Source of the DNA: DASYLJ01 sp964404165
GTDB lineage: Bacteria > Desulfobacterota > Binatia > DP-6
Reading direction: 5' to 3'
Assembly: GCA_964404165.1 (NCBI GenBank)
Contig: CAYOIZ010000002.1
Span: 1 to 64,000 of the forward strand
Length of the DNA: 64,000 nt
The notes under the pieces are model-generated. The model worked only from the letters and a program-made list of their open reading frames with translations, was not told the DNA's origin and made no database searches. Shown piece after piece: positions 31,704-39,726 of this stretch (positions within the stretch are counted from its first letter, which is position 1; every line of letters starts with the position of its first letter). A program made the translations under genes and the position numbers.

Positions 31704-32554
31704 CGCGCGGCAGCCCGCGCCGGCGTCGGATCGTGGGCTTGGGCCAGGTCGGCCTCGAACACGTCGATGATGCGATCGAGATCGCCCGGCGCGAGCCCGA
31801 GGCGCTTCCACGCCGCGGGCGCGATCGGCGGCACCCGGCGGTCGCCGCCGAAGCCGTAGCCGTAGGCGCGCACGACGGTGTTCGCCACGTGCACCACCGC
31901 GGTCTCGACCGGCGCCGCCCGCGACATCTCCGGATGATGATGATGCACGACCGGCTCGACGATGCGGACGGGGAAGCGCCAGCGCGTCAGCAGCCAGGAC
32001 GCCACCTCGGCGTGATCGACGCCGAGCAGCGCGCGCTCGGCGTCGCGGAACGGAATGCGCTCGTCGCGCGCGCGCGCCAGCACCGCGGAGAACGCCTCGG
32101 GTGCCTGCTTGTAGAGAACGACCTTGCCGAGATCGTGCAGCAGCCCGGCGCCCGACACCTCTTCCGGCCGCGGCAGCCCGAGATGCTTCGCGATGGCGCC
32201 GGCGGCGACCGCGGTGCCGATGGAATGCTCCCAGAAGCCGGCGAGGTCGATGTGCAGGTCGAGCACCGACGTGCTGAAGACGAGCCCGCGGCTGACCGTC
32301 GTCCCGAGCACGGTGAGCGCCTGCGCGACGGTGCCGATCTGACCCGACAGCCCGTAGAAGGCCGAGTTCGCCAGGCGCAGCAGCTGTGCCGTCAGCACCT
32401 GATCGGTCTCGATGAGGGCCGCCACCCAGCCCAGGTCGGCGTCGGGACGATCGAGGGCATCGGCGATGCGGGCGACGACGTTCGGCAACGTCGGCAGCTC
32501 GCGCAGGCGCTCGACCTGACGGCGGATGTGGACGGCGTCGGGTGCGGTGCTCAC
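31700..32554 (-). CDS. HDOD-domain signalling protein
   Basis: A 284-residue protein with an HDOD domain. It shows LPTLPNVVARIADAL near residue 20, RLANSAFYGLSG near 60, a core HDLGK-like GLLHDLGKVVLYK near 138, and HHHHPE in the distal helices. HDOD proteins lack the full HD phosphodiesterase metal site and act as adaptors in signalling or stress. The GTG start at 32554 overlaps the stop of the 108-aa gene (GTGA), and the stop overlaps the activator gene. The three-gene run suggests a dedicated sensory circuit. Confidence 0.88.
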   Translation of the reverse strand: MSTAPDAVHIRRQVERLRELPTLPNVVARIADALDRPDADLGWVAALIETDQVLTAQLLRLANSAFYGLSGQIGTVAQALTVLGTTVSRGLVFSTSVLDLHIDLAGFWEHSIGTAVAAGAIAKHLGLPRPEEVSGAGLLHDLGKVVLYKQAPEAFSAVLARARDERIPFRDAERALLGVDHAEVASWLLTRWRFPVRIVEPVVHHHHPEMSRAAPVETAVVHVANTVVRAYGYGFGGDRRVPPIAPAAWKRLGLAPGDLDRIIDVFEADLAQAHDPTPARAAAR

Positions 32555-32877
32555 GGGGCCTCCTCGAGTCGACGCGCCCGCGCGACCAGGCGATGACGCA
32601 GACACTCCTTCAGCGCGGCCAGGACGGGGTCGGCGGCGTTGCCGAAGCGCGCGTCGAGCGCTGCGAGCGCGCGCTCGAGCGTCGGGTCTTCCTCCCACTC
32701 GGCCACCTGCTCGGCCTCCTCCACCCAGACGCTGTCGACGCCTGCCGCGATCAGCGAACGCACCACCGATGGTCCGAGACCGGTCCCGACCCCCGCGACG
32801 AGCTGTCCATCGGCCGCCGTCACCGCCTGCGCGAGGTGCCAGGACGGCCGGGCGGAGCGCAGGTGGACACGAATCAT
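32551..32877 (-). CDS. Hypothetical protein upstream of the HDOD gene (108 aa)
   Basis: A 108-residue soluble protein I do not recognise. It starts MIRVHLRSARPSWHLA and has a hydrophobic segment VAGVGTGLGPSVVRSLIAAGVDSVWVEE and a helical, charged second half (ERALAALDARFGN, ALKECLRHRLV). There is no signal peptide or membrane segment. The GTGA overlap with the HDOD gene shows coupling, so it is probably a partner in the same pathway. The ATG at 32877 begins a 153-base divergent gap. Confidence 0.7.
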   Translation of the reverse strand: MIRVHLRSARPSWHLAQAVTAADGQLVAGVGTGLGPSVVRSLIAAGVDSVWVEEAEQVAEWEEDPTLERALAALDARFGNAADPVLAALKECLRHRLVARARRLEEAP

Positions 32878-32942
32878 CTCCCGCGAGGCTATCGGCGGGC
32901 CTGATGAGTCTCAAACCAGTGCTCCACCGCGCTTTTCGTCCC

Positions 32943-32971
32943 TTGACAGATAGGGATCGACCTGTGATTCG
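32943..32971 (+). promoter_or_regulatory. Candidate promoter of the Cys-rich secreted protein
   Basis: TTGACA at 32943-32948 is followed by 17 bases and GATTCG (32966-32971), preceded by TGT as in extended -10 promoters. The leader of about 55 bases contains GGAGG at 33018-33022, eight bases before the GTG start. Confidence 0.45.
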
Positions 32972-33030
32972 TCGAAACCAGGCGAGGTCGCGAGGGGCGG
33001 CCCCCTCACAACGATCTGGAGGATCGATCA

Positions 33031-33306
33031 GTGATCGGACGAATTGCGTTTACAGCCGTTGCTGCGCTGGTGCTCAGCGCCGGAATCATGATGACGCCCG
33101 CTCAGGGCAAGGGCGGCCCCAAGTGTGGCAAGCTCTGCAAGGCCGACATCGCGGCCGCCAAGGCCCTCTGCACGCAGACCTCCAAGAAGGAGAAGCGGGC
33201 GTGCCTCAAGGCCGCGCGCAAGGAGACCCTTGCGGCGTGTACCGCGCAGCCGACACCGCGTTCGGTGTGCCTGCCGGCCTCGCCCTCCGGCGCGTTCCTC
33301 GACTGA
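33031..33306 (+). CDS. Small secreted Cys-rich protein (six Cys)
   Basis: A 91-residue exported protein. The signal peptide (about 25 residues) ends TPAQG. The mature part is Lys/Ala-rich and helical with six Cys at 32, 36, 47, 58, 70 and 80 (CGKLC, ALC, RAC, AAC, SVC), a spacing that could form a disulfide-linked helical hairpin. No family is recognised. The GTG start at 33031 is supported by GGAGG at ideal distance. A strong hairpin terminator follows, so it is a single-gene, possibly well-expressed unit. Confidence 0.7.
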   Translation: MIGRIAFTAVAALVLSAGIMMTPAQGKGGPKCGKLCKADIAAAKALCTQTSKKEKRACLKAARKETLAACTAQPTPRSVCLPASPSGAFLD

Positions 33307-33317
33307 TCGAGTGATAC

Positions 33318-33355
33318 GGAACGGGCCGGGACGACACGCGTCCCGGCCCCGTTCC
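33318..33355. terminator. Strong hairpin with ACACG loop between convergent genes
   Basis: About 16 base pairs with one bulge (33318-33333 with 33339-33355) around loop ACACG. Core stem and loop closely match the hairpin at 12156-12184. It separates the Cys-rich protein gene from the convergent carboxypeptidase gene, whose stop is two bases away. Confidence 0.65.
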
Positions 33356-33357
33356 GT

Positions 33358-34527
33358 TCAGCGCATCTTCGCGTCGGCGGGTGCCGGGCTCCCTGCCAGA
33401 CCGCGATTCCACAGCCACGAGAGCCACCCCACCGCCGGCACCTCGGCGTCGGCGATGACCGGGACGCTGGCGACCTCGTCGTCGCCCCGTCGCACCACGA
33501 TGGTGCCGAGCGACTGGCGATTCTGCACCGGCGCCGACACCAGGCGCGGAATGCGCGCCTCGACGGCGATGCTCTTGTCGTCGCTGCGCTTCACCAGCAC
33601 GCGCAGATCGTCGACCGCCATCGCCTTCACGCTCTCCGCGGAGCCGCCCGACACGGGCACCGTGCCCACCGGCACGCCACGACGGGCTGCCACCACCATG
33701 CGGTAGTTGGCGAAGCCCTCGCTCATGAGACGCGCCGCCTCCGTGAAGCTGCCCTGCTTGCCCGGCGACCCGAGCACGACGGCGATCAGCGAGAGGTCCC
33801 CGCGTCGGGCGGTGGCCGTCACCGAGAACCCGGCCTTGGCGTAGTAGCCGGTCTTGAGGCCGGTGGCGCCGTCGTAGGTGCGCACCAGATGGTTCGTGTT
33901 GCGCATGACGAAGCTGCCGTTGCGGAAGGTGGACTCGGCGGTGCCGCCCCAGCGCGCCGCATCGGGATGCCGCATCAGCTCGCGGCCGAGCGTCATCAGG
34001 TCACGCGCGGTGGTGAGATCGGGTGTCTGGCCGGCCTCTGGCGGCAGGCCGTGCACGCTCTGGTAGACGGTGCCGGTGAGGCCGAGCGTCTTGGCGCGGG
34101 CGTTCATCAGCTCGACGAACGCCGGCGTCGAGCCCGCAACGTGCTCGGCCACCGCGACCGACGCGTCGTTCGCCGACGAGATCATCACGGCTTCGAGCAT
34201 CTCGCCGAGCGTGAACGACTCGCCCTGCGCGAGATAGACCTGCGATCCGCCCGTGGCGGCGGCCTTGGCCGACACCGACACCGGGTCGCTGAGCTTCATG
34301 CTGCCGTCGCGCACGCGCTCGAGCGCGATCAGCACGGTCATCATCTTCGTCATCGACGCCGGCGGCCACTGCTTGTCGGCGTCCTTCTCGGCGAGCACCG
34401 TGCCCGTCTCGACGTCGGCGACCAGATAGGCCACCGGTGCCGCCGCGGCCGGCGCCTTCGGCGCCGCCTGCACCGTCGTCGCCACGACCACCGCGATCCC
34501 CACGACCCCACGCACCCACTGCCTCAT
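33358..34527 (-). CDS. D-alanyl-D-alanine carboxypeptidase (PBP5/DacC-like)
   Basis: A 389-residue periplasmic low-molecular-mass penicillin-binding protein that trims the terminal D-Ala from peptidoglycan stem peptides. A signal peptide covers residues 1-21. Active-site motifs are SMTK (Ser58, Lys61), SSAND (Ser118-Asn120) and LKTGYY. The C-terminal domain resembles the PBP5 beta domain. A final hydrophobic segment (SWLWNRGLAG) may be a weak membrane anchor. It starts at 34527, 49 bases after the stop of the preceding minus-strand gene. Confidence 0.92.
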   Translation of the reverse strand: MRQWVRGVVGIAVVVATTVQAAPKAPAAAAPVAYLVADVETGTVLAEKDADKQWPPASMTKMMTVLIALERVRDGSMKLSDPVSVSAKAAATGGSQVYLAQGESFTLGEMLEAVMISSANDASVAVAEHVAGSTPAFVELMNARAKTLGLTGTVYQSVHGLPPEAGQTPDLTTARDLMTLGRELMRHPDAARWGGTAESTFRNGSFVMRNTNHLVRTYDGATGLKTGYYAKAGFSVTATARRGDLSLIAVVLGSPGKQGSFTEAARLMSEGFANYRMVVAARRGVPVGTVPVSGGSAESVKAMAVDDLRVLVKRSDDKSIAVEARIPRLVSAPVQNRQSLGTIVVRRGDDEVASVPVIADAEVPAVGWLSWLWNRGLAGSPAPADAKMR

Positions 34528-34576
34528 CCCGACCTCCCCATCTTCCGTGCGCGCCGGACCCCGTCCGGCGTGATGC

Positions 34577-35008
34577 TCAGCTGGCGCGTCCGAGCGCCGA
34601 CAATGCTTCTTCGCGACGGATGAGCTGATCGGGCTCGGCCCGGATCACCTCACCGCCGCCTTCGAGCTCACCGTCGAGCAGCAGCCCGCCGATGTCGCTG
34701 GCACGATGCAGGAACGTGACGAACGCCTCGCGGGTGAGGCGCTGCGGCACGTAGCCGCGACCACCGACGAGGTTGCTCCACACCGGGCCGACGGCCGCCT
34801 CGCTGGTCCAGACGAACAGCGTCCAACCCCAGTCCCAGCGACCACCGAGATACTCCGCCGCCATGCGCCGCGCCGGCGGACGCCAGAACAGCAGGTAGTC
34901 GCGCGTGCCCACGAGGGCGTTGCGTGCCGGGCTGGTTTCGACGATCGCGGCAGCGACCGCTGCCCCCTTTCGCACGCGTCGGCGTGCGGTGAAGTCGACC
35001 TCGATCAC
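34577..35008 (-). CDS. Hypothetical protein (143 aa)
   Basis: A protein of 143 residues (150 if it begins at a GTG at 35029). The core is aromatic-rich (DYLLFWRPPARRMAAEYLGGRWDWGW, here in two halves: DYLLFWRPPARRM and GGRWDWGWTLFVW), with a later RASDIGGLLLDGELEGG segment. No signal peptide, membrane span or known domain was recognised. The GTG at 35008 is chosen because GGGGCAAG lies before it. A candidate promoter is directly upstream. It could be co-transcribed with the carboxypeptidase gene. Confidence 0.6.
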   Translation of the reverse strand: MIEVDFTARRRVRKGAAVAAAIVETSPARNALVGTRDYLLFWRPPARRMAAEYLGGRWDWGWTLFVWTSEAAVGPVWSNLVGGRGYVPQRLTREAFVTFLHRASDIGGLLLDGELEGGGEVIRAEPDQLIRREEALSALGRAS

Positions 35009-35039
35009 CTTGCCCCGCGTCGCTTGCACGCTGTTTTGC

Positions 35040-35068
35040 AGGCTACCAGCGGGTCTGGAGGAGGTCAA
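35040..35068 (-). promoter_or_regulatory. Candidate promoter for the gene at 34577-35008
   Basis: On the minus strand, TTGACC (35068-35063) and TAGCCT (35045-35040) are 17 bases apart. The predicted start near 35033 gives a 25-base leader for the GTG at 35008. The -10 is weak, as at several other places in the window. Confidence 0.4.
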
Positions 35069-35118
35069 CGCGGAACGCCGCGCGGTCTGCTCCAACACAC
35101 GCGTTGCGAGGTGCGGCA

Positions 35119-36714
35119 CTAGCGCGGCAACCGCACGATCCCGAGTGCGAGCGGCCCGTCCTGACGGTACACGAGCGGCAGACCGCTGCGCGCCGGATCG
35201 GGATACTTCGCCGCCGTGAGCCAGCAGTCGACCCAGTACGTGGCGCCTGCGGCGCGCCAGAGGCGCAGGTTGGTGCGCGCGTCCCAGTAACCCACCGTCG
35301 CACGTCCGGTGAGCAGATGGACGAGCGCCGGGTTGTGCGACGCCACCACGGCGTCGGGCTCGAGGTGATCGCGCGCCCACGCCAGCATGGCGACGTTCTC
35401 GTCGAACGCGCGCGACCACGCCGGCCGCGGGTCGCGGTGCAGTGCAGCGATCGCTTCGAGGTCGCTCCGCGCGTTCACCAGCACGACGACGACGAGGACG
35501 GCGAACCGCAGCGCGACGTCGATCCGCCGGCGCACCAGCACGCGCCCGAGCACGCCGAGACCCGTCGCCGCGTACAGCAACACCACCGGCAGGAGCGGCA
35601 ACAGGAAGCGGAACGGCGGGAACGGCCAGACGAGCGCCACGGCGACGGTCGCCGCGACGGCGAGCTCGGCCGGACGCACGCGCTCCCGCAGCGCCGCGAC
35701 CCAGCCCACCAGCGTCGCCGCGCCGAGCACCACGGACAGCAGCGCGGTCCGCGTCGTTCCCGGCACGGCGTCGAGCGGCTCGATGGTCCGGAACCACGGA
35801 TACGCCGACAGCGCGCCGGCGTCGTTGACGGCGATCATGCGGAGGTTGGCGAGGATGCGCGCGGGCAGCTCCGCCGCCGTCACGGTGCCCGACTCGGCGT
35901 AGCCGGCGACCCGCATCCAGAAGTGGTCGGCGTAGCCGTGCACGATGGCGTCGTTCATCAGCGCCTGCGCCGCGGCATCCGGCGCGTGCGCCGCGGCCCA
36001 CCAGGTCCAGCCACCGACCAAAGTCACGACGACGGCGGCGTAGACGGCCGCCGCCCGCCACCGTCGCCTCGCGAGAAGCTGGAGCAGGCATGCGGCCAGG
36101 ACGACCACGGCCATGGTCCGTACGAGCGCGGCCGCGGCGCCGAGCAGCGCGGCGATCGCCACACGGCGCATCGTGCGGCCGTCGTCGTCCGTCGCGCGCT
36201 CGAGCGCCACCAGCGAGCCGAGCTGCAGGAGCGTGAACACCGGCTCGGACATCACGGTCGCGCCGACGAGGAAGACGAAGGCCGGCGACAGCCCCACGGC
36301 GACACCCAGCGCCAGCGCGGACGGCCCGCCGAGGCCACGATCGCGCTCCGCCCAGCGCACGGTGAGCGCCGTCACCCCGAGCATGGCGGCGACGGACACC
36401 GCCTTCAGCGGCCAGACGTTGTCCGGAAAGTCGGGCGCGGCGAGGAACACCAGCGACAGCACCGCCGGCAGACCCGGCGGGTAGAACGGCAGGATGCCCG
36501 GTGCCGGCGCGTTGACGAGCCGGAAGCCCTCGCCCGACGCGATCGCCTTCGCGAGCACGAGGTACCAGGCGTCGTCGACGTAGAGCCCGGCGACGTGATC
36601 GATGCGCGCCAGGTAGACGACGCCCACCACCAGCAGTGCGCCCCAGAGCCACCACCAGTGCGCCGTCCGGCTCACGCGCGACAGCGCATAGCCGAGCCCG
36701 CCGGCCGCGGGCAA
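35119..36714 (-). CDS. Multi-spanning membrane glycosyltransferase, GT39/ArnT-like (PMT family)
   Basis: A 531-residue inner-membrane protein with roughly ten or more hydrophobic segments. The first periplasmic loop contains the acidic pair in LYVDDAWYLVLAKAIASG near residue 47 and FYPPGLPAV, typical of lipid-linked sugar transferases (PMT/ArnT). It probably moves a sugar from a polyprenyl phosphate to an envelope acceptor; donor and acceptor are unknown. The start is a TTG at 36714, six bases after the stop of the upstream gene; a GTG at 36675 is a shorter alternative. Confidence 0.82.
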   Translation of the reverse strand: MPAAGGLGYALSRVSRTAHWWWLWGALLVVGVVYLARIDHVAGLYVDDAWYLVLAKAIASGEGFRLVNAPAPGILPFYPPGLPAVLSLVFLAAPDFPDNVWPLKAVSVAAMLGVTALTVRWAERDRGLGGPSALALGVAVGLSPAFVFLVGATVMSEPVFTLLQLGSLVALERATDDDGRTMRRVAIAALLGAAAALVRTMAVVVLAACLLQLLARRRWRAAAVYAAVVVTLVGGWTWWAAAHAPDAAAQALMNDAIVHGYADHFWMRVAGYAESGTVTAAELPARILANLRMIAVNDAGALSAYPWFRTIEPLDAVPGTTRTALLSVVLGAATLVGWVAALRERVRPAELAVAATVAVALVWPFPPFRFLLPLLPVVLLYAATGLGVLGRVLVRRRIDVALRFAVLVVVVLVNARSDLEAIAALHRDPRPAWSRAFDENVAMLAWARDHLEPDAVVASHNPALVHLLTGRATVGYWDARTNLRLWRAAGATYWVDCWLTAAKYPDPARSGLPLVYRQDGPLALGIVRLPR

Positions 36715-36720
36715 GGGAAG

Positions 36721-37083
36721 CTAGTGACCCCAGCGCGTGTCGGCCTGCATCGTGAGCTGCTCCAGCATCTTCTGCTGCGCCTGCTGGACGGCGACGGCGC
36801 GGAGCATCTCCTGCGTCTGCTGCGCCAGCGGGATCGACGCCACCATGCCCGCCAGCTCGGCCGGGCTGAGCTCGCGGATGGCGCCCGTCATCGTGTCGAG
36901 CGCCTCGCGCGGCATCTCCGGCACGTCGAGAGTGCCGACCACGTCGAGCACGCCCGCGAAGCGGCGGCGGAACTGCGTGCGCGCCTCCTCGCGCTCGTCG
37001 TCGGTGACGGTGGCGTCGAGGCGGGTGATCGCGGCGTCGAACAGCTCGTCGAACGCGGTGAGGAGCATGTCCTTCCCAGTCAT
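36721..37083 (-). CDS. Hypothetical helical protein (120 aa)
   Basis: A 120-residue soluble, strongly helical protein. It has an acidic N-terminal half (TDDEREEARTQFRRRF) and a Gln-rich C-terminal helix (AQQTQEMLRAVAVQQAQQKMLEQL). The segment IRELSPAELAGMVASIPLAQQ looks conserved in style but matches no family I know. It lies directly upstream of the GT39-like gene on the same strand and is probably co-transcribed. Confidence 0.65.
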   Translation of the reverse strand: MTGKDMLLTAFDELFDAAITRLDATVTDDEREEARTQFRRRFAGVLDVVGTLDVPEMPREALDTMTGAIRELSPAELAGMVASIPLAQQTQEMLRAVAVQQAQQKMLEQLTMQADTRWGH

Positions 37084-37133
37084 GCGCCGAACCTAAGCAC
37101 GCGAGTCCGGGCTGCCAACCCCTACCGGCGAAG

Positions 37134-37162
37134 TTGACACCCCCGGAGGCGGCTTGTAGCGC
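37134..37162 (+). promoter_or_regulatory. Candidate near-leaderless promoter of the third alanine-zipper protein
   Basis: Consensus TTGACA (37134-37139), 17 bases, TAGCGC (37157-37162), and the ATG at 37170. Transcription would start about one base before the start codon. An AGGG at 37163-37166 could be a ribosome binding site if transcription starts further upstream. Confidence 0.4.
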
Positions 37163-37169
37163 AGGGCGC

Positions 37170-37400
37170 ATGCGCGCAGGTGCGAGGTGGATGGTGGCGG
37201 TGCTGCTGCTGACGGCACCGACCGCGGGCTGGACCGCCGGGTCGATCGACGACGTCGCCGACCGCGCCGAGGCGGCGGCAGCACGCGCCGAGAAGGCGGC
37301 CGATCGTGCGGAGGCCGCGGCCGTCCGCGTCGAGAAGGCCGCCGAGCGGCTCGAACGTCTGCTCGAGGCCTTCGAGAAGGAGATGGCCGCCAAACGCTGA
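37170..37400 (+). CDS. Exported alanine-zipper coiled-coil protein without lipobox
   Basis: A 76-residue protein whose mature part repeats the heptads of the two lipoproteins at 13109-13625 (AEAAAAR, AEKAADR, AEAAAVR, VEKAAER, LERLLEA). Its signal peptide (MRAGARWMVAVLLLTAPTAG, then WTAGS) has no Cys, so it should be a soluble periplasmic protein. It ends EKEMAAKR, lacking the final Lys of the lipoprotein pair. I infer a periplasmic partner that could co-assemble with them. Confidence 0.72.
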   Translation: MRAGARWMVAVLLLTAPTAGWTAGSIDDVADRAEAAAARAEKAADRAEAAAVRVEKAAERLERLLEAFEKEMAAKR

Positions 37401-37444
37401 CCCGCGTCTTGCCGCTCGCGGCGACGCCCTGTTAGAGCCGCGCC

Positions 37445-39190
37445 ATGGACGGCACGCGAGGCATGGGCGACGCGATCGGACGACCGCTGCCCGCCGCGGA
37501 CGCGGCGCAGGTCGACGGCGGCGGGCTCGTCGGCGGCATCCTCGGCGCCCAGGGCGTCGAGTTCTGCTTCACGGTGAACGGCGGCCACATCTGGCCGATC
37601 CTCTCCCATCTTCGCGACAATGGCGTGCGCATGATCCACATGCGGCACGAGCAGTCGTGCGCCTATGCCGCCGACGCCTACGCCCGCATCACCGGACGGC
37701 CGGGCGTGCTGGCCGTGACCGCTGGCTGCGGCCTCACCAACGCCGTCACCGGGCTCTGCGTCGCCGGGCTCGCCGGCAGCCCGGTGGTGTGTCTCTCCGG
37801 CCAGCATCCCACCACCGAGGACGGCCAGGGCTCGTTCCAGGAGGCCTACGGCGCCGACATCTGCCGTACCTTCTCCAAGTGGACGAAGCGCGTGCTCGAC
37901 TGGTCGACCATCGAGGTGGACCTCCGGATGGCGTTCCGCGAGGCCATGGGTCCGCCGCCCGGGCCGACGGTGCTCGAGATCCCCACCAACGTCCTCTACC
38001 AGCAGGGCGATCGCGCCCGGCAGCGGCGCGGCGCGCGCGTCTACCCGCCCGACGCGCTCCGCAGCGCCGGCGACCCCGCCACCATCGAGCGCGTCCTCGA
38101 TGCGCTCGCCCGCGCCGAGCGCCCGCTGTTGGTCGCCGGCGACGGCGTCTTCTGGTCCGACGCCGCCGCCGAGCTGCGCGCGTTGGCCGAGCACCTCGCC
38201 ATTCCGGTGTACTCGCGCCGCACCGGGCAGGGCGCGATGCCCGAGGACGCGGCGCTGGCCGTCCGCGGCGCGTGGAAGAAGCCGTTCACCGGGCGCGCCG
38301 ACGTCGTCGTCGCCGTCGGCTTCCGCTTCTGGAGCGGCGAGCACTTCGGCGAGCCGCCGACGTGGAACGCGGATGCCACCTACGTGCAGATCGACGCCGT
38401 CCCGGCGCGCATCGGCTGGCACGTCGCCGCCGAGCTCCCCGTCGTCGGCGATCCGAAGCTCGTCCTGCGCCAGCTGCTCGACGGCGCACGCGCCCGCGGC
38501 CTCGACGGCACGCAGCGGCGCGGCGGCGCGTGGCTCGCCGAGGTCGCGCGCGTACGGAGCGAGTTCGATCGCGCGCTGCGCGAGCAGGAGGCGCAGGTGC
38601 ACGACGTCGTGCCGGTCCATCCCGCGCGCGTCATGCGCGAGCTGCTCGAGGTGATGGATCGCGACGCCACGCTCGTCATCGACAGCTTCACGCTGTCCGG
38701 CTGGCTGTCGCAGTGGCTCGCGGTGCGGTTCCCCGGCCAGGTGGTCGACGCCGGGCCGCTCGCGCCGGTCGGCCACGGCATCGGCATGGCCATCGGCGTC
38801 CAGCTCGCGCGGCCGGGGAAGCAGGTCATCGTCGTCATCGGCGACGGCGGGCTCGGCATCGGCGGCATGGAGATCGAGACGGCGCTCAAGCACCAGCTGC
38901 CGATCTGCACGCTGCTCTGGAACAACAGCTCGTGGGGTCCGAGCTTCGATCAGATGCCGATGCTGCGCGGCCGCGTCGATCCCTTCGACATGCTGCCGGA
39001 CCTTCGCTACGACCGGATGTTCGAGGCCATCGGCTGCCACGGCGAGTACGTCACGCGGCCCGACGAGGTCCGGCCCGCCCTTGCCCGCGCGCTCGCGTCG
39101 GGCACGCCGTCGCTGGTGAACGTCATCGGCGACGCCCGCGTCGGCCACGCCCGACTCGGCGGCAACCTCCTCGGCTCGACGACGATCTAA
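37445..39190 (+). CDS. Thiamine-diphosphate enzyme, acetolactate synthase-like (oxalyl-CoA decarboxylase/2-hydroxyacyl-CoA lyase group)
   Basis: A 581-residue ThDP-dependent enzyme. The cofactor-activating Glu is Glu69 in MRHEQSCAYAADAYARITG. The C-terminal ThDP/Mg motif begins GDGGLGIGGMEIETA and ends LLWNN about 25 residues later. Three domains of normal size are present. Acetolactate synthase, oxalyl-CoA decarboxylase, 2-hydroxyacyl-CoA lyase and benzoylformate decarboxylase share this layout, and the sequence alone does not decide. Acetolactate synthase is less likely because no regulatory subunit or ilv gene adjoins it. The nearby enoyl-CoA hydratase slightly favours a CoA-linked role. 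Confidence 0.8.
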   Translation: MDGTRGMGDAIGRPLPAADAAQVDGGGLVGGILGAQGVEFCFTVNGGHIWPILSHLRDNGVRMIHMRHEQSCAYAADAYARITGRPGVLAVTAGCGLTNAVTGLCVAGLAGSPVVCLSGQHPTTEDGQGSFQEAYGADICRTFSKWTKRVLDWSTIEVDLRMAFREAMGPPPGPTVLEIPTNVLYQQGDRARQRRGARVYPPDALRSAGDPATIERVLDALARAERPLLVAGDGVFWSDAAAELRALAEHLAIPVYSRRTGQGAMPEDAALAVRGAWKKPFTGRADVVVAVGFRFWSGEHFGEPPTWNADATYVQIDAVPARIGWHVAAELPVVGDPKLVLRQLLDGARARGLDGTQRRGGAWLAEVARVRSEFDRALREQEAQVHDVVPVHPARVMRELLEVMDRDATLVIDSFTLSGWLSQWLAVRFPGQVVDAGPLAPVGHGIGMAIGVQLARPGKQVIVVIGDGGLGIGGMEIETALKHQLPICTLLWNNSSWGPSFDQMPMLRGRVDPFDMLPDLRYDRMFEAIGCHGEYVTRPDEVRPALARALASGTPSLVNVIGDARVGHARLGGNLLGSTTI

Positions 39191-39726
39191 CGCACGCGCA
39201 CGAAGTCGTAGGTCTGCCGCAGCGTCCGGTCGACGACGGTGAGGCCGGCGCGCTCGCCGAGCGTCTCGATGAGGAGCACGCGATCGGGATCCGCGAACGA
39301 CACCTTCGGCGTGTGGCCCGCCGCTTCGAGCGCCGTCCAGGCCGCCCCGCCGACGGCACGCTCGACGTCGGCGGCGTGCAGGACGCCCTTCAGGCCGCGG
39401 CGCTCGAGTCGCACGTGGAAGGTGCCGCCGGCGAGCCGTTCGAACAGCGGCCGTGCGGCCTCGGTGAGCGCCGTGGCCAGGTCGGCCGGATCGAAGCGCA
39501 CCACGCGCTCGATGGGCACCGCCTTCGCCACCACCGCCCCGAGCCGCGGCTCGGCGGCCATGGCCTCGCGCAGCGCCTCCAGGAAGACGGGAATCTCGTC
39601 GACGCGGCCGACGGCGACGTTGCGATAGCCGGCGCCACCGAAGCGACCGTACTTCTTCAGCACCCGCAGCAGCATCTCGCGATAGCCCTCGAACGAGGTC
39701 GCGAGGACGTTCCATTGTTCCATCAT
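39187..39726 (-). CDS. THUMP-domain protein (TAN1-like)
   Basis: A 179-residue protein resembling the THUMP-domain, TAN1/PAB type: NVLATSFEGYREMLLRVLKKYG at the start, then FHVRLERRGLKG near residue 103 and a VSFADPDRVLLIETLGERAGL C-terminal strand region. THUMP domains bind tRNA acceptor stems and deliver modification enzymes; TAN1 supports tRNA acetylation. No catalytic domain is attached. The start at 39726 overlaps the crotonase stop (ATGA). Its stop shares bases with the convergent ThDP enzyme. Confidence 0.75.
   Translation of the reverse strand: MMEQWNVLATSFEGYREMLLRVLKKYGRFGGAGYRNVAVGRVDEIPVFLEALREAMAAEPRLGAVVAKAVPIERVVRFDPADLATALTEAARPLFERLAGGTFHVRLERRGLKGVLHAADVERAVGGAAWTALEAAGHTPKVSFADPDRVLLIETLGERAGLTVVDRTLRQTYDFVRVR

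Noticed and set aside
34577..39715. 1712-residue minus-strand open frame
   Set aside because: Only the last 143 codons look like protein. The rest is antisense or out of frame to the membrane protein and the ThDP enzyme.
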